From NCBI RefSeq assembly GCF_014269025.2, contig NZ_CP077094.1, forward strand, positions 2,852,001-2,916,000: 64,000 nt of DNA. The letters run 5' to 3'. Both the position numbers and the translations under genes were made by a program. The DNA is from Pseudomonas promysalinigenes. GTDB lineage: Bacteria; Pseudomonadota; Gammaproteobacteria; Pseudomonadales; Pseudomonadaceae. Positions 45,617 through 58,076 of this stretch are shown here, one piece after another. Under the pieces are notes generated by a model. That model ran no database searches and was not told the DNA's origin. It saw nothing but the letters and a program-made list of their open reading frames with translations. How positions within the stretch are numbered: position 1 is the first letter of the stretch; the number at the start of each line of letters is the position of its first letter.

Positions 45617-45999
45617 TCTATGACTCCAACTGCTGGCGTACCGACTTCGGACGCGAAAATGATCGGGTGGCCAGGGCACGCGAGGCATAACTCCCTTGCG
45701 GTCAATCTGCCTGAGAAGGGAACAGGACGCCAGCAATGACGCTGACGAACTCCATAAGTGTATGGAGCGTGTGGCACTGGCAAATAAGACGGATCTGAAA
45801 AAACCGTGAGATTCGGCTCCCGGGGTGAGATTCGGAGCCATGATACAAGCTTGAGGAAGTACGGCGCTGGAAGCCCTAGCGAAGCGGGATGGCGCCTAAG
45901 AGGCGCAGCGGCCGCGAGTATGTGCCTGCCAATATTCATCCCCGGGGCTGAGGTCTGGCGAGGGGCACTGGTAGTAACCGGGAGAACTACCTAAAACTC
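45617..45999. other. Intergenic region left of the tRNA-Pro relic
   Basis: About 380 bp without a supported gene. A short direct repeat GTGAGATTCGG occurs twice around 45808-45835. A weak hairpin at 46000-46024 resembles the tRNA-Pro terminator at 48661-48678. Confidence 0.4.
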
Positions 46000-46043
46000 A
46001 GGCCACCCCTTTCGGAGATGGCCTAAGTCATTGAATATAATGA

Positions 46044-46088
46044 TCGGGACGGAGTGATTCGAACACTCGACCCCTTGCACCCCATGCA
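46044..46088. repeat. Attachment-site repeat, distal copy
   Basis: An exact copy of 45 bases of the tRNA-Pro 3' half without the rest of the gene. On the left flank the encoded CCA is changed to TCA, showing that this is the non-functional copy. Confidence 0.82.
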
Positions 46089-46662
46089 GTGGACGAGACC
46101 CACATAACCATGTGATTTTGTTAGATATTTACCATCATAACGCAGCTCAAAATCTTTACTTTTCGAGCTTTTTGCAAACGAAAACACGGGGCTTACAGCC
46201 TGGGTTTTGCGCAGCCTAACGAGCGTTACCTCTACGGCATACAGTGCTGAATGCATGAATGGGCGACTAGTCAGCCTTCAGCCGAATGCGAGAACCATTT
46301 GAGCCAGGCCTAGGGCTCGCATCAAGGACGCTTGATCTCTAGCGCCAACATCAGCATGCAGTATTTTAGGGTTGTTGAGCGGTGCTAAAGAGTTGATTTT
46401 ATTGGGCGAAATCTTCCCTCTTCACCCCCTAATTTCAGTGTCAGTGGTATCAAAATTGGTATCACCTGGTAGTCTCCGTTGGCTGTCCGCTTTCGACCCG
46501 TAGTGCCGGTGTCCAATAGCACCAACTGGCTACCCGCCCTGCCAGTAATAACCTAATTACTCTATTGGACTGTTCCGCCTAATAGCTTCCTGACTGTCCT
46601 TTTACTCCCGCCCCCTTTTGCTGCGACCATTGTTGCACTGACCCAGCCCTGCGGATTTTTTT
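46089..46662. other. Intergenic region inside the relic
   Basis: 574 bp with no supported gene. A GGTATCAAAATTGGTATCACC double repeat occurs at about 46447-46467, of unknown meaning. Confidence 0.4.
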
Positions 46663-47289
46663 ATGATGGACCTAGCTATCGAGTTTCCCGAGTTCTTCCT
46701 GCCCAGTTGCACGCTGCGGCGGATTAATCGCACTGACGCCGAGGCGATTTTTGCCGGGCTTTCTAACCCGCAGGTTGTTGCCCACTACGGCGTGTCTTAC
46801 GACACCCTCGAAGCGACGGACGAGCAGATGCGCTGGTATGACGCTCTGCTGGAAGAGCACCGTGGCATTTGGTGGGGCATTACCTTCCCGGGACGGGACG
46901 AACTGATAGGCGCTTGTGGTTTCAACGATTGGTCACACTCTGATCGGAGCCTGGATATCGGCTATTGGCTGATGCCGGAACACTGGGGCCAAGGGCTGAT
47001 GCGAGACTGCCTGCCCACTATCCTCCGCTTCGCCATCGGTACCCTTGGCGTACATCGCATTCACGCAGATGTTGAGCCGGAGAACGCCGCCAGCATTCGT
47101 TTGCTGGAGCGGGTCGGCTTCGTGTTTGAGGGAACCCTAAGAGATGTGGAATACAAGAACGGGCGCTTCCTCAGCCTGCACCAGTACAGCCTGCTGGCCT
47201 CTGACCCGGCGGGGCGAGCTCTGCTGGAGGACGACACACCGATCCACTACGCACATCGTCACAAAAGGCGAACTCTGGACGGTGAATGA
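46663..47289 (+). CDS. GNAT family N-acetyltransferase (RimJ/RimL type)
   Basis: A 208-residue acetyltransferase carried within the relic island. SCTLRRINRTDAEAIFAGLS, then IGYWLMPEHWGQGLMRDCL (acetyl-CoA loop) and VEPENAASIRLLERVGF fit RimJ/RimL. The ribosome site is weak; ATG 46663 and ATG 46666 are both possible. It is intact, in contrast to the broken genes after it. A small stem-loop GACTACG/CGTAGTC covers its stop codon. Target unknown. Confidence 0.82.
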   Translation: MMDLAIEFPEFFLPSCTLRRINRTDAEAIFAGLSNPQVVAHYGVSYDTLEATDEQMRWYDALLEEHRGIWWGITFPGRDELIGACGFNDWSHSDRSLDIGYWLMPEHWGQGLMRDCLPTILRFAIGTLGVHRIHADVEPENAASIRLLERVGFVFEGTLRDVEYKNGRFLSLHQYSLLASDPAGRALLEDDTPIHYAHRHKRRTLDGE

Positions 47290-48030
<741 letters not shown>

Positions 48031-48039
48031 CCACTACAG

Positions 48040-48612
48040 GCCCTGTTCAAGGTGAACACGGGCTGCCGCGAGCAAGAGGTCTGCAAGCTGAGGTGGGACT
48101 GGGAAATCTTCGTACCGGAGCTTGGCACTAGCGTGTTTCTGATACCGGCCGAATTTGGCGGCCGACACGAAAACTCGGGGGTCAAGAACCGGGACGAGCG
48201 CCTGGTAGTGCTGAACAGCGTGGCGAAGTCGGTCATCGATAGTCAGCGAGGCATCAGCCGTGAGTGGGTTTTCCTATACAACGGCACGGCTATGCATCGC
48301 ATGAACGACTCAGCCTGGAAGAAAGCTCGGGTGCGCGCGGCGAAGCTCTGGCAGGAGCAACACTTACGGCCGGCACACCCAGGGTTCGCGTCCATACGCA
48401 TCCATGACCTCAAACATACTTTCGGCAGGAGGCTGAAAGCAGCAGGGGTCACTGAAGAGGACCGCAAGTCGTTATTGGGCCATAAGAACGGAAGCGTGAC
48501 CAGTCACTACTCCGGCGCACAGCTTGGTCAGCTGATAGATGCAGCGAACAAGGTGTCGGCAACTGACTCACGCGGGCCGGTGCTGACGATTCTGAAAAGG
48601 AGAATCGGATGA
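48040..48612 (+). pseudogene. Tyrosine integrase, C-terminal fragment
   Basis: About 190 codons of a phage-type tyrosine recombinase. ALFKVNTGCREQEVCKLRW contains the first catalytic Arg, IRIHDLKHTFGRRLKAAGV the His-x-x-x (Arg changed to Lys in HDLKHTF) region, and LLGHKNGSVTSHYSGAQL the final His and Tyr. The N-terminal arm-binding and core-binding parts are missing where the IS remnant joins at 48038. It lies 82 bp from tRNA-Pro and is the remains of the enzyme that inserted the island. Confidence 0.85.
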
Positions 48613-48653
48613 AGAAAAATGCGAAGTCACTCGAAAAGTCACTATGCCCGAAA

Positions 48654-48678
48654 ACAACAAAGCCACCCGAAGGTGGCT
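48654..48678 (-). terminator. tRNA-Pro terminator
   Basis: Perfect AGCCACC/GGTGGCT stem with a four-base loop. Read on the minus strand it follows tRNA-Pro and is followed by TTTGTTGTTTTC. Confidence 0.75.
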
Positions 48679-48694
48679 AAGTCGTTGAAATATA

Positions 48695-48771
48695 TGGTCG
48701 GGACGGAGTGATTCGAACACTCGACCCCTTGCACCCCATGCAAGTGCGCTACCGGGCTGCGCTACGCCCCG
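48695..48771 (-). tRNA. tRNA-Pro(GGG)
   Basis: A complete 77-base cloverleaf: acceptor stem CGGGGCG/CGTCCCG, D arm with AGCGCAGCCCGGTAGCGC, anticodon arm CTTGC-ATGGGGT-GCAAG giving anticodon GGG, T arm TTCGAATC and encoded CCA. It is the insertion target of the adjacent relic. It lies downstream of the merR-like gene on the same strand, as in other Pseudomonas. Confidence 0.95.
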
Positions 48772-48883
48772 ACTGGGCTTGAAGCATGTTCTCAATGCTA
48801 CCGAGAACGTTGAAGAATGTACCCTAACCTCCTGATAAATGAAACCTTTTTCTCAAAAAAAATTTCGTTTACCAACAATCAGG

Positions 48884-49240
48884 CTACTTCTTCAACACTA
48901 CCAACACATCCTCCAGCTCGACAATCATCTGTCGAATCAACTGCTTGTACTGGCTTGACTCATCCTTCACCTCATCACTGGAAAGCCGCAACCGCGCCCC
49001 ACCGATAGTGAACCCCTGGTCATACAGCAAGGCCCGAATCTGGCGAATCATCAGTACGTCCTGCCGCTGATAATACCGCCGGTTGCCCCGCCGCTTTACA
49101 GGGTTGAGCTGAGGAAACTCCTGCTCCCAATACCGCAGCACGTGTGGCTTGACCGCGCACAACTCACTCACCTCACCAATGGTGAAGTAGCGTTTGCCCG
49201 GTATGGGGGGCAGTTCGTCGTTATGGCTTGGTTCCAGCAT
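48884..49240 (-). CDS. MerR family transcriptional regulator
   Basis: A 118-residue MerR-type protein: [20 protein letters not shown] and the [20 protein letters not shown] winged helix, then a short coiled region ([19 protein letters not shown]). It has no metal-binding Cys. Its start overlaps the 3' end of ihfA, so it ends the thrS-pheT-ihfA transcription unit. The target is unknown; the gene is conserved at this place in Pseudomonas. Confidence 0.9.
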
Positions 49241-49523
49241 AGGCCTCAACCCGGGCTTTCAACTTCTGCCCTGGACGAAAGGTGACGACGCGCCTTGCGG
49301 TGATCGGGATCTCTTCCCCTGTTTTGGGGTTGCGACCGGGCCGCTGGCGTTTGTCCCGAAGGTCGAAATTGCCGAAACCGGACAACTTGACCTGCTCGTT
49401 CTCTTCAAGTGCGTGCCGAATTTCTTCGAAAAACAGCTCGACCAGCTCCTTGGCCTCACGCTTGTTAAGCCCCAGCTCCTCGTACAGCCTTTCGGCCATC
49501 TCAGCTTTCGTCAGAGCACCCAT
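49221..49523 (-). CDS. ihfA: Integration host factor subunit alpha
   Basis: A 100-residue DNA-bending protein: [40 protein letters not shown] and the beta-arm [20 protein letters not shown]. It pairs with IHF-beta in the nucleoid. It starts four bases after the pheT stop and overlaps the merR-like gene, so it is in the same operon. Confidence 0.96.
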
Positions 49524-49527
49524 GCCG

Positions 49528-51909
49528 TTATTTCCTTAACGTGGTGTTCAACCTTTGTTCGAGCGAGGTGAGGATATTTTGCAGGGTAGTGTTCACCTCA
49601 TCGTCGTTAAGAGTGCGCGATGGATGCTGCCAGGTCAAGCCGACCGCAAGGCTTTTTCTATCAGGATCAATGCCTTTACCTTGGTAGACATCAAACAGCC
49701 TGAGGTCTGTGAGCCATTCGCCTGCATTGTCACGAATTACTTCAAGCACACTTTGAGAAGCCACATCACGTCCTGCGATTAAAGCCAGGTCACGACGGGT
49801 TTCAGGGAACTTGGAGAGCTCGCTGAATTTAGGCAGACGACCTTCGACCACATCGCCCAGCACCAGCTCGAAGACGAACACCGGGCGATCCAGGTCCAGG
49901 GCTTTGGCCAGTTCCGGGTGGATGGCACCAAGATAGCCGACGTCCTTGCCGTCGCGCTGGATGACAGCGGTCTGGCCTGGGTGCAGGGCTGGGTGTTTGC
50001 CAGCAGCGAAGGTGAAGTCGCTCAGCGCGCCGCTGTAGCCCAACAGAGCTTCGACATCGGCTTTGACGTCGAAGAAGTCAATGGCATCGCGGCCGTTGGC
50101 CCAGCCTTCCGGTAAACGGCTGCCGGTGACGACCCCGGCGATCATTGGCTGCTGCTGCAGGCTATCCAGCTGGCCGACGAAGCGCAGGCCGCTCTCGAAC
50201 AGGCGCACGCGGTCTTGCTGGCGGTTGAGGTTATGCTGCAGAGCCTTGACCAGCCCCGGCCACAGCGAGGCGCGCATAGCGGCCATGTCGCTGGAGATCG
50301 GGTTGGCCAGCAGCAAAGGCTCTATGCCTGGGCTGAACAACTCGAACAACTTCGGGTCGATGAAGCTGTAAGTGATGGCTTCCTGGTAACCGCGGGCAAC
50401 CAGCAAGCGACGCAGATTCGGCAGCTCGCCGCGAGTTTCCGGGCGAGCTTGCGGCGCCAGGCGGGCTTGCGGATAACGCACAGGCAGATTGTTGTACCCG
50501 TAAAGACGGGCCAGTTCTTCGATCAGGTCGACTTCCAGGCTGATGTCAAAGCGGTGGCTTGGCACAGTTACCGTCCACTGCCCTTCCCCGCTGCGGCTGG
50601 TTTTGAGCGCCAGAGCATTGAGCAGTTGCTCGATTTGGGCCGGATCCATCTGCATGCCGAGCATCTGATCGATGCGCTCAGCGCGCAAGGTAATAGGCGC
50701 GATATTCGGCAGATGCTGTTCGCTGACAGCCTCGACCACCGGGCCTGCTTCACCGCCGACGATGTCCAGTACCAGCTGGGTAGCGCGCTCGATGGCTTCG
50801 CGGGCCAACTGCGAGTCGACGCCGCGCTCATAGCGGTGCGAGGCATCGGTGTGCAGACCGTAGGACCGGGCTTTACCGGCGACGGAGATCGGCTCGAAGA
50901 AGGCGCTTTCCAGGAACACGTCGCGGGTTTTTTCGGTGTTCACGCCGCTGTGCTCACCCCCCATGACGCCGGCGATGGCCAGCGCGCGGGTATGGTCGGC
51001 GATGACCAGCGTATCGGCACGCAGGGCGACTTCCTGGCCGTCGAGCAGGACAAGCTTCTCGCCCTCTTCGGCCATGCGTACGCGGATACCGCCATTGATC
51101 TCGGCAAGGTCGAAGGCGTGCATTGGCTGGCCGAGTTCGAGCATCACGTAGTTGGTGATATCGACGGCAGCGTCGATGCTGCGCACGTCGCTGCGACGCA
51201 GGCGCTCGACCATCCACAGCGGTGTCGGCTTGCTCAGGTCGACGTTGCGAATGACGCGGCCCAGATAACGCGGGCAGGCCGCTGGTGCGCTGACCTCGAC
51301 TGGACGCACTTCATCGTGGGCAGCTGCAACGGCCGGCACCACAGGACGGGTGACTGGCACGTCGTAAAGGGCGCTGACATCGCGAGCCAAGCCGGCGATG
51401 GACAGGCAGTCACCACGGTTCGGAGTCAGGCCGATCTCGATGCTGGCGTCGTCCAGGCTCAGGTACTGGCGGATGTCTTGCCCCACCGGAGCATCGGTAG
51501 CCAGCTCCAAGAGGCCGTCATTTTCTTCGCTGATCTGCAGCTCGGCTGCCGAGCACAGCATGCCGAACGACTCGACACCGCGCAGTTTGGCCTTCTTGAT
51601 CTTGAAGTCACCGGGCAACTCGGCCCCGATCATGGCGAAAGGAATCTTGATGCCTGGACGAGCGTTAGGCGCGCCGCAAACGACCTGGAAGGTTTCCTGG
51701 CCATTACTCACTTGGCAGACGCGCAGTTTATCGGCGTCCGGGTGTTGTTCGGTGGCGAGAATCTCACCCACCACGATGCCGGTGAACTGGCCGGCAGCGG
51801 GTGTCACGCTGTCGACTTCAAGGCCAGCCATGGACAGGCGGGCAACCAATTCATCACGGGAGACTTGCGGGTTTACCCAACCGCGCAGCCACTGTTCACT
51901 GAATTTCAT
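49528..51909 (-). CDS. pheT: Phenylalanyl-tRNA synthetase beta subunit
   Basis: A full-length 793-residue PheRS beta chain: N-terminal tRNA-binding OB fold (about residues 40-150, [20 protein letters not shown]), B3/B4 editing region, B5 domain, catalytic-like core with [20 protein letters not shown], and the C-terminal ferredoxin-like anticodon-binding domain ([18 protein letters not shown]). Forms an alpha2beta2 enzyme with PheS, whose gene ends 31 bp upstream. Confidence 0.97.
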
Positions 51910-51940
51910 GCTGTTCTCCTAGAAAGTGCGTCGATTGGGC

Positions 51941-53020
<1,080 letters not shown>

Positions 53021-53066
53021 TCAATGCCCAGCGCCGCGAGCGCCGCCGGGTGATTGTCGCGGGTAC

Positions 53067-53423
53067 TTAAGCCAGAACGGCTTTAGCTTTCTCGACAATC
53101 GCAGCAAACGCCGCTTTTTCGTTCACTGCCAGATCGGCCAGAACCTTACGGTCGATTTCGATCGAAGCCTTTTTCAGGCCAGCAATCAGACGGCTGTAGG
53201 ACAGACCGTTGGTGCGGGCACCGGCGTTGATACGAGCGATCCACAGTGCGCGGAACTGACGCTTCTTCTGACGACGGTCACGGTAGGCATATTGACCAGC
53301 CTTGATGACAGCCTGCTTGGCAACGCGGAATACGCGCGAGCGTGCACCGTAGTAGCCTTTAGCCAGTTTCAGAATTTTCTTGTGACGCTTACGAGCGATG
53401 ACGCCACGCTTAACACGAGCCAT
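53067..53423 (-). CDS. rplT: 50S ribosomal protein L20
   Basis: 118 residues, beginning [20 protein letters not shown], with the very basic N-terminal extension and globular C-terminal domain of L20. L20 is needed for 50S assembly and in E. coli represses its own operon. It follows rpmI by 27 bp. Confidence 0.97.
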   Translation of the reverse strand: MARVKRGVIARKRHKKILKLAKGYYGARSRVFRVAKQAVIKAGQYAYRDRRQKKRQFRALWIARINAGARTNGLSYSRLIAGLKKASIEIDRKVLADLAVNEKAAFAAIVEKAKAVLA

Positions 53424-53450
53424 GAGTAACTTCCTCTATCTAAACCAGAA

Positions 53451-53645
53451 TTAACGTACGCGCAGCATGCGCTCGACTTTTGCCACGTCAGACGGGTGCA
53501 GCAGGCTGGCACCGCGCAGTTGACGCTTACGCTTGGTCGACATTTTGGTCAGGATGTGGCTCTTGAAAGCGTGCTTGTGCTTGAAGCCGGAAGCGGTCTT
53601 CAGGAAGCGCTTCGCAGCACCGCTCTTGGTTTTCATTTTTGGCAT
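53451..53645 (-). CDS. rpmI: 50S ribosomal protein L35
   Basis: 64 residues, [20 protein letters not shown] onward, the standard L35 length. Start ATG 53645; the frame is open further upstream but without family sequence. It lies between infC and rplT as in most bacteria. Confidence 0.97.
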   Translation of the reverse strand: MPKMKTKSGAAKRFLKTASGFKHKHAFKSHILTKMSTKRKRQLRGASLLHPSDVAKVERMLRVR

Positions 53646-53707
53646 GTTGGAACTCCGCATTCGATAAAAATTACACAATAATCATCAGGCCTGCCGTGCC
53701 CGGGAGA

Positions 53708-54253
53708 TTACTTCTTCTTTTTGGGGGCGATGACCATCATAAGTTGGCGTCCTTCCATCTTAGGATGCTGCTCAACGGTGCCGTATTCGGCAAGGTCGAC
53801 TTCGACCCGCTTCAACAGCTCCATGCCCAGCTCCTGGTGGGCCATCTCACGACCACGGAATCTCAGAGAGATCTTGGCCTTGTCCCCATCGGTAAGGAAA
53901 CGTACCAGGTTGCGTAGTTTTACCTGGTAATCCCCTTCTTCCGTCCCTGGACGAAACTTGATTTCTTTGATCTGGATCTGCTTCTGGTTTTTCTTGGCTT
54001 CGTTGGCCTGCTTCTTTTTCTCGAAGAGGTGCTTGCCGTAGTCCATGACCTTGCAGACGGGCGGTTGCGCGTCCGCAGAGATCTCTACCAGATCCAGCTT
54101 CGCTTCATCAGCGATACGAAGCGCTTCATCAATCGAGACGATGCCAATCTGCTCGCCGTCAGCGCCAATTAACCGAACCTCGCGTGCCGAGATATTCTCG
54201 TTGATCGGGGCTTTCGGTGCAGTTCGTTTATCGTTTCTCATTTCACGCTTAAT
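53708..54253 (-). CDS. infC: Translation initiation factor IF-3
   Basis: IF-3 of about 181 residues with its N domain ([20 protein letters not shown]), lysine-rich linker and C domain ([20 protein letters not shown]). I place the start at ATT 54253: GGAG lies eight bases before it, whereas the in-frame ATG at 54259 overlaps the thrS stop and has only two bases between GGAG and ATG. AUU starts allow IF-3 to repress its own synthesis in E. coli. If the ATG is used, the protein has 183 residues. Confidence 0.93.
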   Translation of the reverse strand: MKREMRNDKRTAPKAPINENISAREVRLIGADGEQIGIVSIDEALRIADEAKLDLVEISADAQPPVCKVMDYGKHLFEKKKQANEAKKNQKQIQIKEIKFRPGTEEGDYQVKLRNLVRFLTDGDKAKISLRFRGREMAHQELGMELLKRVEVDLAEYGTVEQHPKMEGRQLMMVIAPKKKK

Positions 54254-54258
54254 AGTCA

Positions 54259-56181
54259 TTACTCCGATTCTTGGCGACCACGCCGGGAAACCGCTTGTGT
54301 CAGAAGCTCAACGAATTGGGCGACGGGCATGGAGCCCAGGTCTGCGCCTTCGCGAGTACGCACAGCGACGGTTCGTGTTTCGACTTCGCGATCCCCTATA
54401 ACCAAAAGGTACGGGACCTTGAGCAAAGTATGCTCGCGGATTTTAAAGCCGATCTTCTCATTTCTCAAGTCCGACTTGGCACGGAATCCGCTACCGTTCA
54501 GGGCATTTTCCACTTCGAGCGCGAAATCGGCCTGTTTGTCGGTGATGTTCATGATCACAGCCTGGGTCGGTGCCAGCCAGGCCGGGAACACACCTGCATA
54601 GTGTTCGATGAGCATGCCGATGAAGCGTTCGAACGAGCCGAGGATCGCGCGGTGCAGCATCACAGGGCGAACACGGCTGTTATCTTCGGCGATATAGCTG
54701 GCATCCAGACGCTCTGGCAGATTCGGATCGTATTGCAGAGTGCCGCACTGCCAGTTCCGGCCCAAGCAATCGCGCAGGGTGAACTCGATCTTCGGGCCGT
54801 AGAACGCGCCCTCGCCCGGCTGGTATTCCCATTCCAGGCCCGACTCGTTCAGTGCATCGGCCAGCGCGCCTTCGGCACGGTCCCACAGCTCTTCGGACCC
54901 CACACGCTTGGCCGGACGAGTCGACAGCTTCATCGCGATATCGGTGAAGCCGAAGTCCTTGTAAACGTCCAGGGTCAGCTTGATGAAGTCGGCAGCTTCT
55001 TTCTTCACCTGGTCTTCGGTGCAGAAGATGTGCGCATCGTCTTGCACGAAGCCACGTACGCGCATGATGCCATGCAGGGCGCCCGATGGCTCGTTACGGT
55101 GGCATGCGCCAAACTCGGCCAGACGCAGTGGCAAGTCGCGGTAGCTCTTCAGGCCCTGGTTGAACACCTGCACATGGCATGGGCAGTTCATCGGCTTGAC
55201 CGCGTAGTCACGGCTTTCAGAAGAAGTGGTGAACATGTTTTCGGCGTAGTTCGACCAGTGGCCAGACCGCTCCCAGAGGATACGATCGACAACCTGCGGG
55301 GTTTTGATCTCCTGATAGCCGTTGGCGCGCTGGATCTGGCGCATGTACTGCTCAAGTACCTGGTACACGGTCCAACCGTTGGCATGCCAGAACACCATGC
55401 CAGGCGCTTCTTCCTGCAGGTGGAACAGGTCAAGCTGCTTACCGATCTTGCGATGGTCGCGCTTTTCGGCCTCCTCGATGCGCTGGATGTAGGCAGCCAG
55501 CTGCTTCTTGTCGGCCCAGGCGGTGCCGTACACACGCTGCAACTGCTCGTTCTTGGCATCGCCGCGCCAGTAGGCGCCGGACAGCTTGGTCAGCTTGAAA
55601 GCTTTGAGGAAACGCGTGTTAGGCACGTGCGGGCCACGGCACATGTCAACGTATTCTTCGTGGTAGTACAGGCCCATGGCCTGCTCATCCGGCATGTCCT
55701 CGACCAGGCGCAGCTTGTAATCCTCGCCACGGGCCTTGAAAACTTCGATGACTTCGGCGCGCGGGGTCATTTTCTTGACCACGTCGTAGTCTTTCTCGAT
55801 CAGCTCCATCATCCGCTTTTCGATGGCAGCCATGTCTTCTGGGGTGAAGGGGCGCTCGTAAGCGATGTCGTAATAGAAGCCTTCGTCGATCACCGGGCCA
55901 ATCACCATCTTGGCCGTCGGGTACAGTTGCTTCACAGCGTGGCCAACCAGGTGGGCGCACGAGTGGCGAATGATCTCCAGTCCCTCTTCATCTTTAGGGG
56001 TGATGATCTGCAGCGTAGCGTCGTGTTGGATCAGGTCGCAGGCATCGACGAGCTTGCCGTCGACCTTGCCGGCCACCGTGGCCTTGGCAAGGCCCGCGCC
56101 GATGGATGCGGCGACGTCGGCAACGGATACGGCGTGATCAAACGAACGTTGACTGCCATCGGGAAGAGTAATAACGGGCAT
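54259..56181 (-). CDS. thrS: Threonyl-tRNA synthetase
   Basis: A full-length 640-residue ThrRS: N-terminal TGS domain ([20 protein letters not shown]), editing domain with [16 protein letters not shown], class II core with zinc ligands in MNCPCHV and later His residues, motif 3 region, and the C-terminal anticodon-binding domain ([20 protein letters not shown]). ATG 56181 follows GGAGG. The first gene of the translation operon thrS-infC-rpmI-rplT-pheST-ihfA. The stop shares one base with the infC ATG. Confidence 0.97.
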   Translation of the reverse strand: MPVITLPDGSQRSFDHAVSVADVAASIGAGLAKATVAGKVDGKLVDACDLIQHDATLQIITPKDEEGLEIIRHSCAHLVGHAVKQLYPTAKMVIGPVIDEGFYYDIAYERPFTPEDMAAIEKRMMELIEKDYDVVKKMTPRAEVIEVFKARGEDYKLRLVEDMPDEQAMGLYYHEEYVDMCRGPHVPNTRFLKAFKLTKLSGAYWRGDAKNEQLQRVYGTAWADKKQLAAYIQRIEEAEKRDHRKIGKQLDLFHLQEEAPGMVFWHANGWTVYQVLEQYMRQIQRANGYQEIKTPQVVDRILWERSGHWSNYAENMFTTSSESRDYAVKPMNCPCHVQVFNQGLKSYRDLPLRLAEFGACHRNEPSGALHGIMRVRGFVQDDAHIFCTEDQVKKEAADFIKLTLDVYKDFGFTDIAMKLSTRPAKRVGSEELWDRAEGALADALNESGLEWEYQPGEGAFYGPKIEFTLRDCLGRNWQCGTLQYDPNLPERLDASYIAEDNSRVRPVMLHRAILGSFERFIGMLIEHYAGVFPAWLAPTQAVIMNITDKQADFALEVENALNGSGFRAKSDLRNEKIGFKIREHTLLKVPYLLVIGDREVETRTVAVRTREGADLGSMPVAQFVELLTQAVSRRGRQESE

Positions 56182-56517
56182 GGCGCCTCCTCTCCTAGTG
56201 GTGACCCCTACCAAAGGTCACGTGGGTTGGGATGAGCCAGTACAAGATCCGACCTGCCTTCTGATCAAGGAAGCCTGCCTCACAGTGGCAGAAGCCTTTC
56301 GGCTTGCAAGGGACGAACCAGAGTGACTGGAAAGAAAAAGATAGTTGCGAGCTGCGACACGTCAGCTGCAAGCCGGCCATGCTAGCACGGGGCTTGCACG
56401 CCACGCAGAATTATTTGGAAATTAGGCAGGTGCGGTGAACTAACGCAGAAACTTTCCTATCAGACCTTGGGAAGCATCCTACTCTTGCTGTGACCTTAAC
56501 CCAAGGAGTAACTGGTT
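56182..56517. other. thrS upstream region
   Basis: 336 bp divergent region holding the thrS promoter and leader and the promoter of the small gene at 56518. A short AAGCC-TTTC-GGCTT stem-loop lies at about 56292-56305. I could not recognise a tRNA-Thr-like operator by eye. Confidence 0.4.
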
Positions 56518-56820
56518 ATGCGAGTACCGTCCCTTCTGGCCCTGGCGGCCGCTGGCGCCCTGCTGCTGCCTGTGGCTGCCAACGCTGGCAACTTCCCTGC
56601 CGGGAAGGAGGCCCACTACATGACCCAATGCCAACAGGTGGCCAGCGGACAGGGCGTTGACGCCGCGACCGCGAAAAAGCACTGCACCTGCGGCGCTGAG
56701 GCAATCAAGAAGAATTTCACCGATAAGGAGATCGCAGACCTGGACAGCACCGACGGCGTTGATGCCAAGCTGATGCAGAGGGCGCAAACTGCCGTACAAA
56801 ATGCGTGCAAGCCCAAATGA
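56518..56820 (+). CDS. Small periplasmic protein, unknown function
   Basis: A 100-residue protein with a signal peptide (ALAAAGALLLPVAANA, cut near residue 22) and three Cys in the mature part (TQCQQV, HCTCGAEAIKKNF) plus one near the end. The spacing suggests disulfides rather than haem, as no CxxCH is present. AGGAG precedes the ATG. No named family is recognised. Confidence 0.75.
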   Translation: MRVPSLLALAAAGALLLPVAANAGNFPAGKEAHYMTQCQQVASGQGVDAATAKKHCTCGAEAIKKNFTDKEIADLDSTDGVDAKLMQRAQTAVQNACKPK

Positions 56821-56978
56821 GCCATGGACAGGGTGATTGAGGCGTTATTTGCCTTGGATCAATATCCTGCGAAGGTAAAAGGCGCTAGATGCGCAGAATT
56901 AGACTATGATGTCACCCGTGCTCCGTAGCCTCGGCCACATTGCACTACTGAAAATTAAAATGTCTGGAGATTCACCCC

Positions 56979-57191
56979 ATGTCCAATCGCCAACAAGGCA
57001 CCGTCAAATGGTTCAATGATGAGAAAGGCTACGGCTTCATCACCCCAGCAGGCGGCGGCGACGACCTGTTCGTACACTTCAAAGCCATCGAATCCGACGG
57101 CTTCAAGAGCCTGAAAGAAGGCCAAACTGTTTCCTTCGTCGCCGAGCGCGGTCAGAAGGGCATGCAGGCTGCGCAGGTTCGTCCGGAGTAA
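56979..57191 (+). CDS. Cold-shock domain protein (CspA family)
   Basis: A 70-residue single OB-fold protein with RNP1 KGYGFITP and RNP2 LFVHF, beginning [20 protein letters not shown]. It binds single-stranded RNA and DNA and melts mRNA structure. GGAG precedes the ATG; a leader of more than 100 bases is possible. Ends at a strong bidirectional terminator. Confidence 0.95.
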   Translation: MSNRQQGTVKWFNDEKGYGFITPAGGGDDLFVHFKAIESDGFKSLKEGQTVSFVAERGQKGMQAAQVRPE

Positions 57192-57204
57192 TTCGGGCAG
57201 CTGT

Positions 57205-57238
57205 AAAAAAACCCGCCACTTGTGGCGGGTTTTTTTTG
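57205..57238. terminator. Bidirectional rho-independent terminator
   Basis: ACCCGCCA/TGGCGGGT stem with a four-base loop, flanked by a run of A on the left and of T on the right. It serves the cold-shock gene and can also end the convergent inhibitor gene. Confidence 0.9.
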
Positions 57239-57282
57239 GGGCGTTGAACAGCCGCAATGCTCAAGCACAGCCTGAAATGCGA

Positions 57283-57603
57283 TCAACCACAATTAACGCG
57301 CGTCACCACCCCTTGTTCATCCACGTTCAGATTGAGGCGCTCGGAGCGGTATTCGAGGGTGACCACATCGTGTGGTTTGAGAATGCGAGCTATCTGCGAA
57401 CCACTGGCCTTGCGCGCTTGTTCGAGCAACTCGGCGCTGCCCTGCTTGCCGATGGCGAAATCGGCACCGCTGGCCTGACAGCGGCCATCGCTGCCCACCG
57501 ACGCCTGAGCAGCCTTGCCTCCCCCCGAGTTGCCGTCGGTGCTGCAACCGGCCAAGACTGATGCCACCGCCAGGGTTGCCAGGAACGCACGGGTACGGAA
57601 CAT
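57283..57603 (-). CDS. I78-family peptidase inhibitor-like lipoprotein
   Basis: A 106-residue lipoprotein: signal FLATLAVASVLAGC with lipobox Cys at residue 20, then a Gly/Ser linker and a domain with FAIGKQGSAELLEQARKASG and VTLEYRSERLNLNVDEQGVV, the pattern of the I78 elastase-inhibitor family. ATG 57603 sets the signal; upstream extension is not credible. Likely protects the envelope from serine proteases; this is by family only. Confidence 0.8.
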   Translation of the reverse strand: MFRTRAFLATLAVASVLAGCSTDGNSGGGKAAQASVGSDGRCQASGADFAIGKQGSAELLEQARKASGSQIARILKPHDVVTLEYRSERLNLNVDEQGVVTRVNCG

Positions 57604-57863
57604 GAATCCTCCTAAAATCGATCTGGGAATTGCCTGATCCGACAACTCCACCCTGAAATCGTTGCAAAACCGCACAAGTCTGCCCGATCTCGAGACATGC
57701 GAGGCAAAAGCAATCGTGACCGAATTTTACCGCTCGCCCGACGAGTCGCTTGGTTTGCGCCGCAAAGTCATGATTTACTTTAGAAATTGAAGGCACAATG
57801 CCTTCTTCGAGCACCAGGATCCGGTGTTCGCCCCTCCGTCCCGGGCCCAAGCGAGAGCCTTCC

Positions 57864-58076
57864 ATGAGCAGCCACAGCATCGACGCCGATATCAAGGTCA
57901 AATGGGCGGAGGGCCAGAGCGCCTATAGCCCCAGCACTCCCGAAGAGCTGCTGCTGATTGCAATCGACCTGCTGGTACGCGACCGCGGCGGCGAAGCCGC
58001 GCGCAGCTTCATCGACCAGGTAATCGAGCGTTACGCGCCCCATGCGGTCATTGCAGGCGGGCCAGGCGGGCGCTGA
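57864..58076 (+). CDS. Small conserved-looking hypothetical protein
   Basis: A 70-residue soluble protein (MSSHSIDADIKVKWAEGQSA, then a helical EELLLIAIDLLVRDRGGEAA stretch). GCGAGAG precedes ATG 57864. Its 3' end overlaps the convergent nucleoside hydrolase gene by 29 bp. Function unknown. Confidence 0.7.
   Translation: MSSHSIDADIKVKWAEGQSAYSPSTPEELLLIAIDLLVRDRGGEAARSFIDQVIERYAPHAVIAGGPGGR

Noticed and set aside
46447..46467. GGTATCA double repeat inside the relic island
   Set aside because: I considered a residual integrase end or recombination core, but neither strand gives a convincing match and the repeat is too short to call.
54271..56235. 654-codon plus-strand open frame opposite thrS
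   Set aside because: It is exactly antisense to a full-length, well-conserved thrS, and its translation has no recognisable domain. It results from GC-biased codon use. The 594-codon frame opposite pheT (50215-51999) and the 332-codon frame opposite pheS (51926-52924) are rejected for the same reason.
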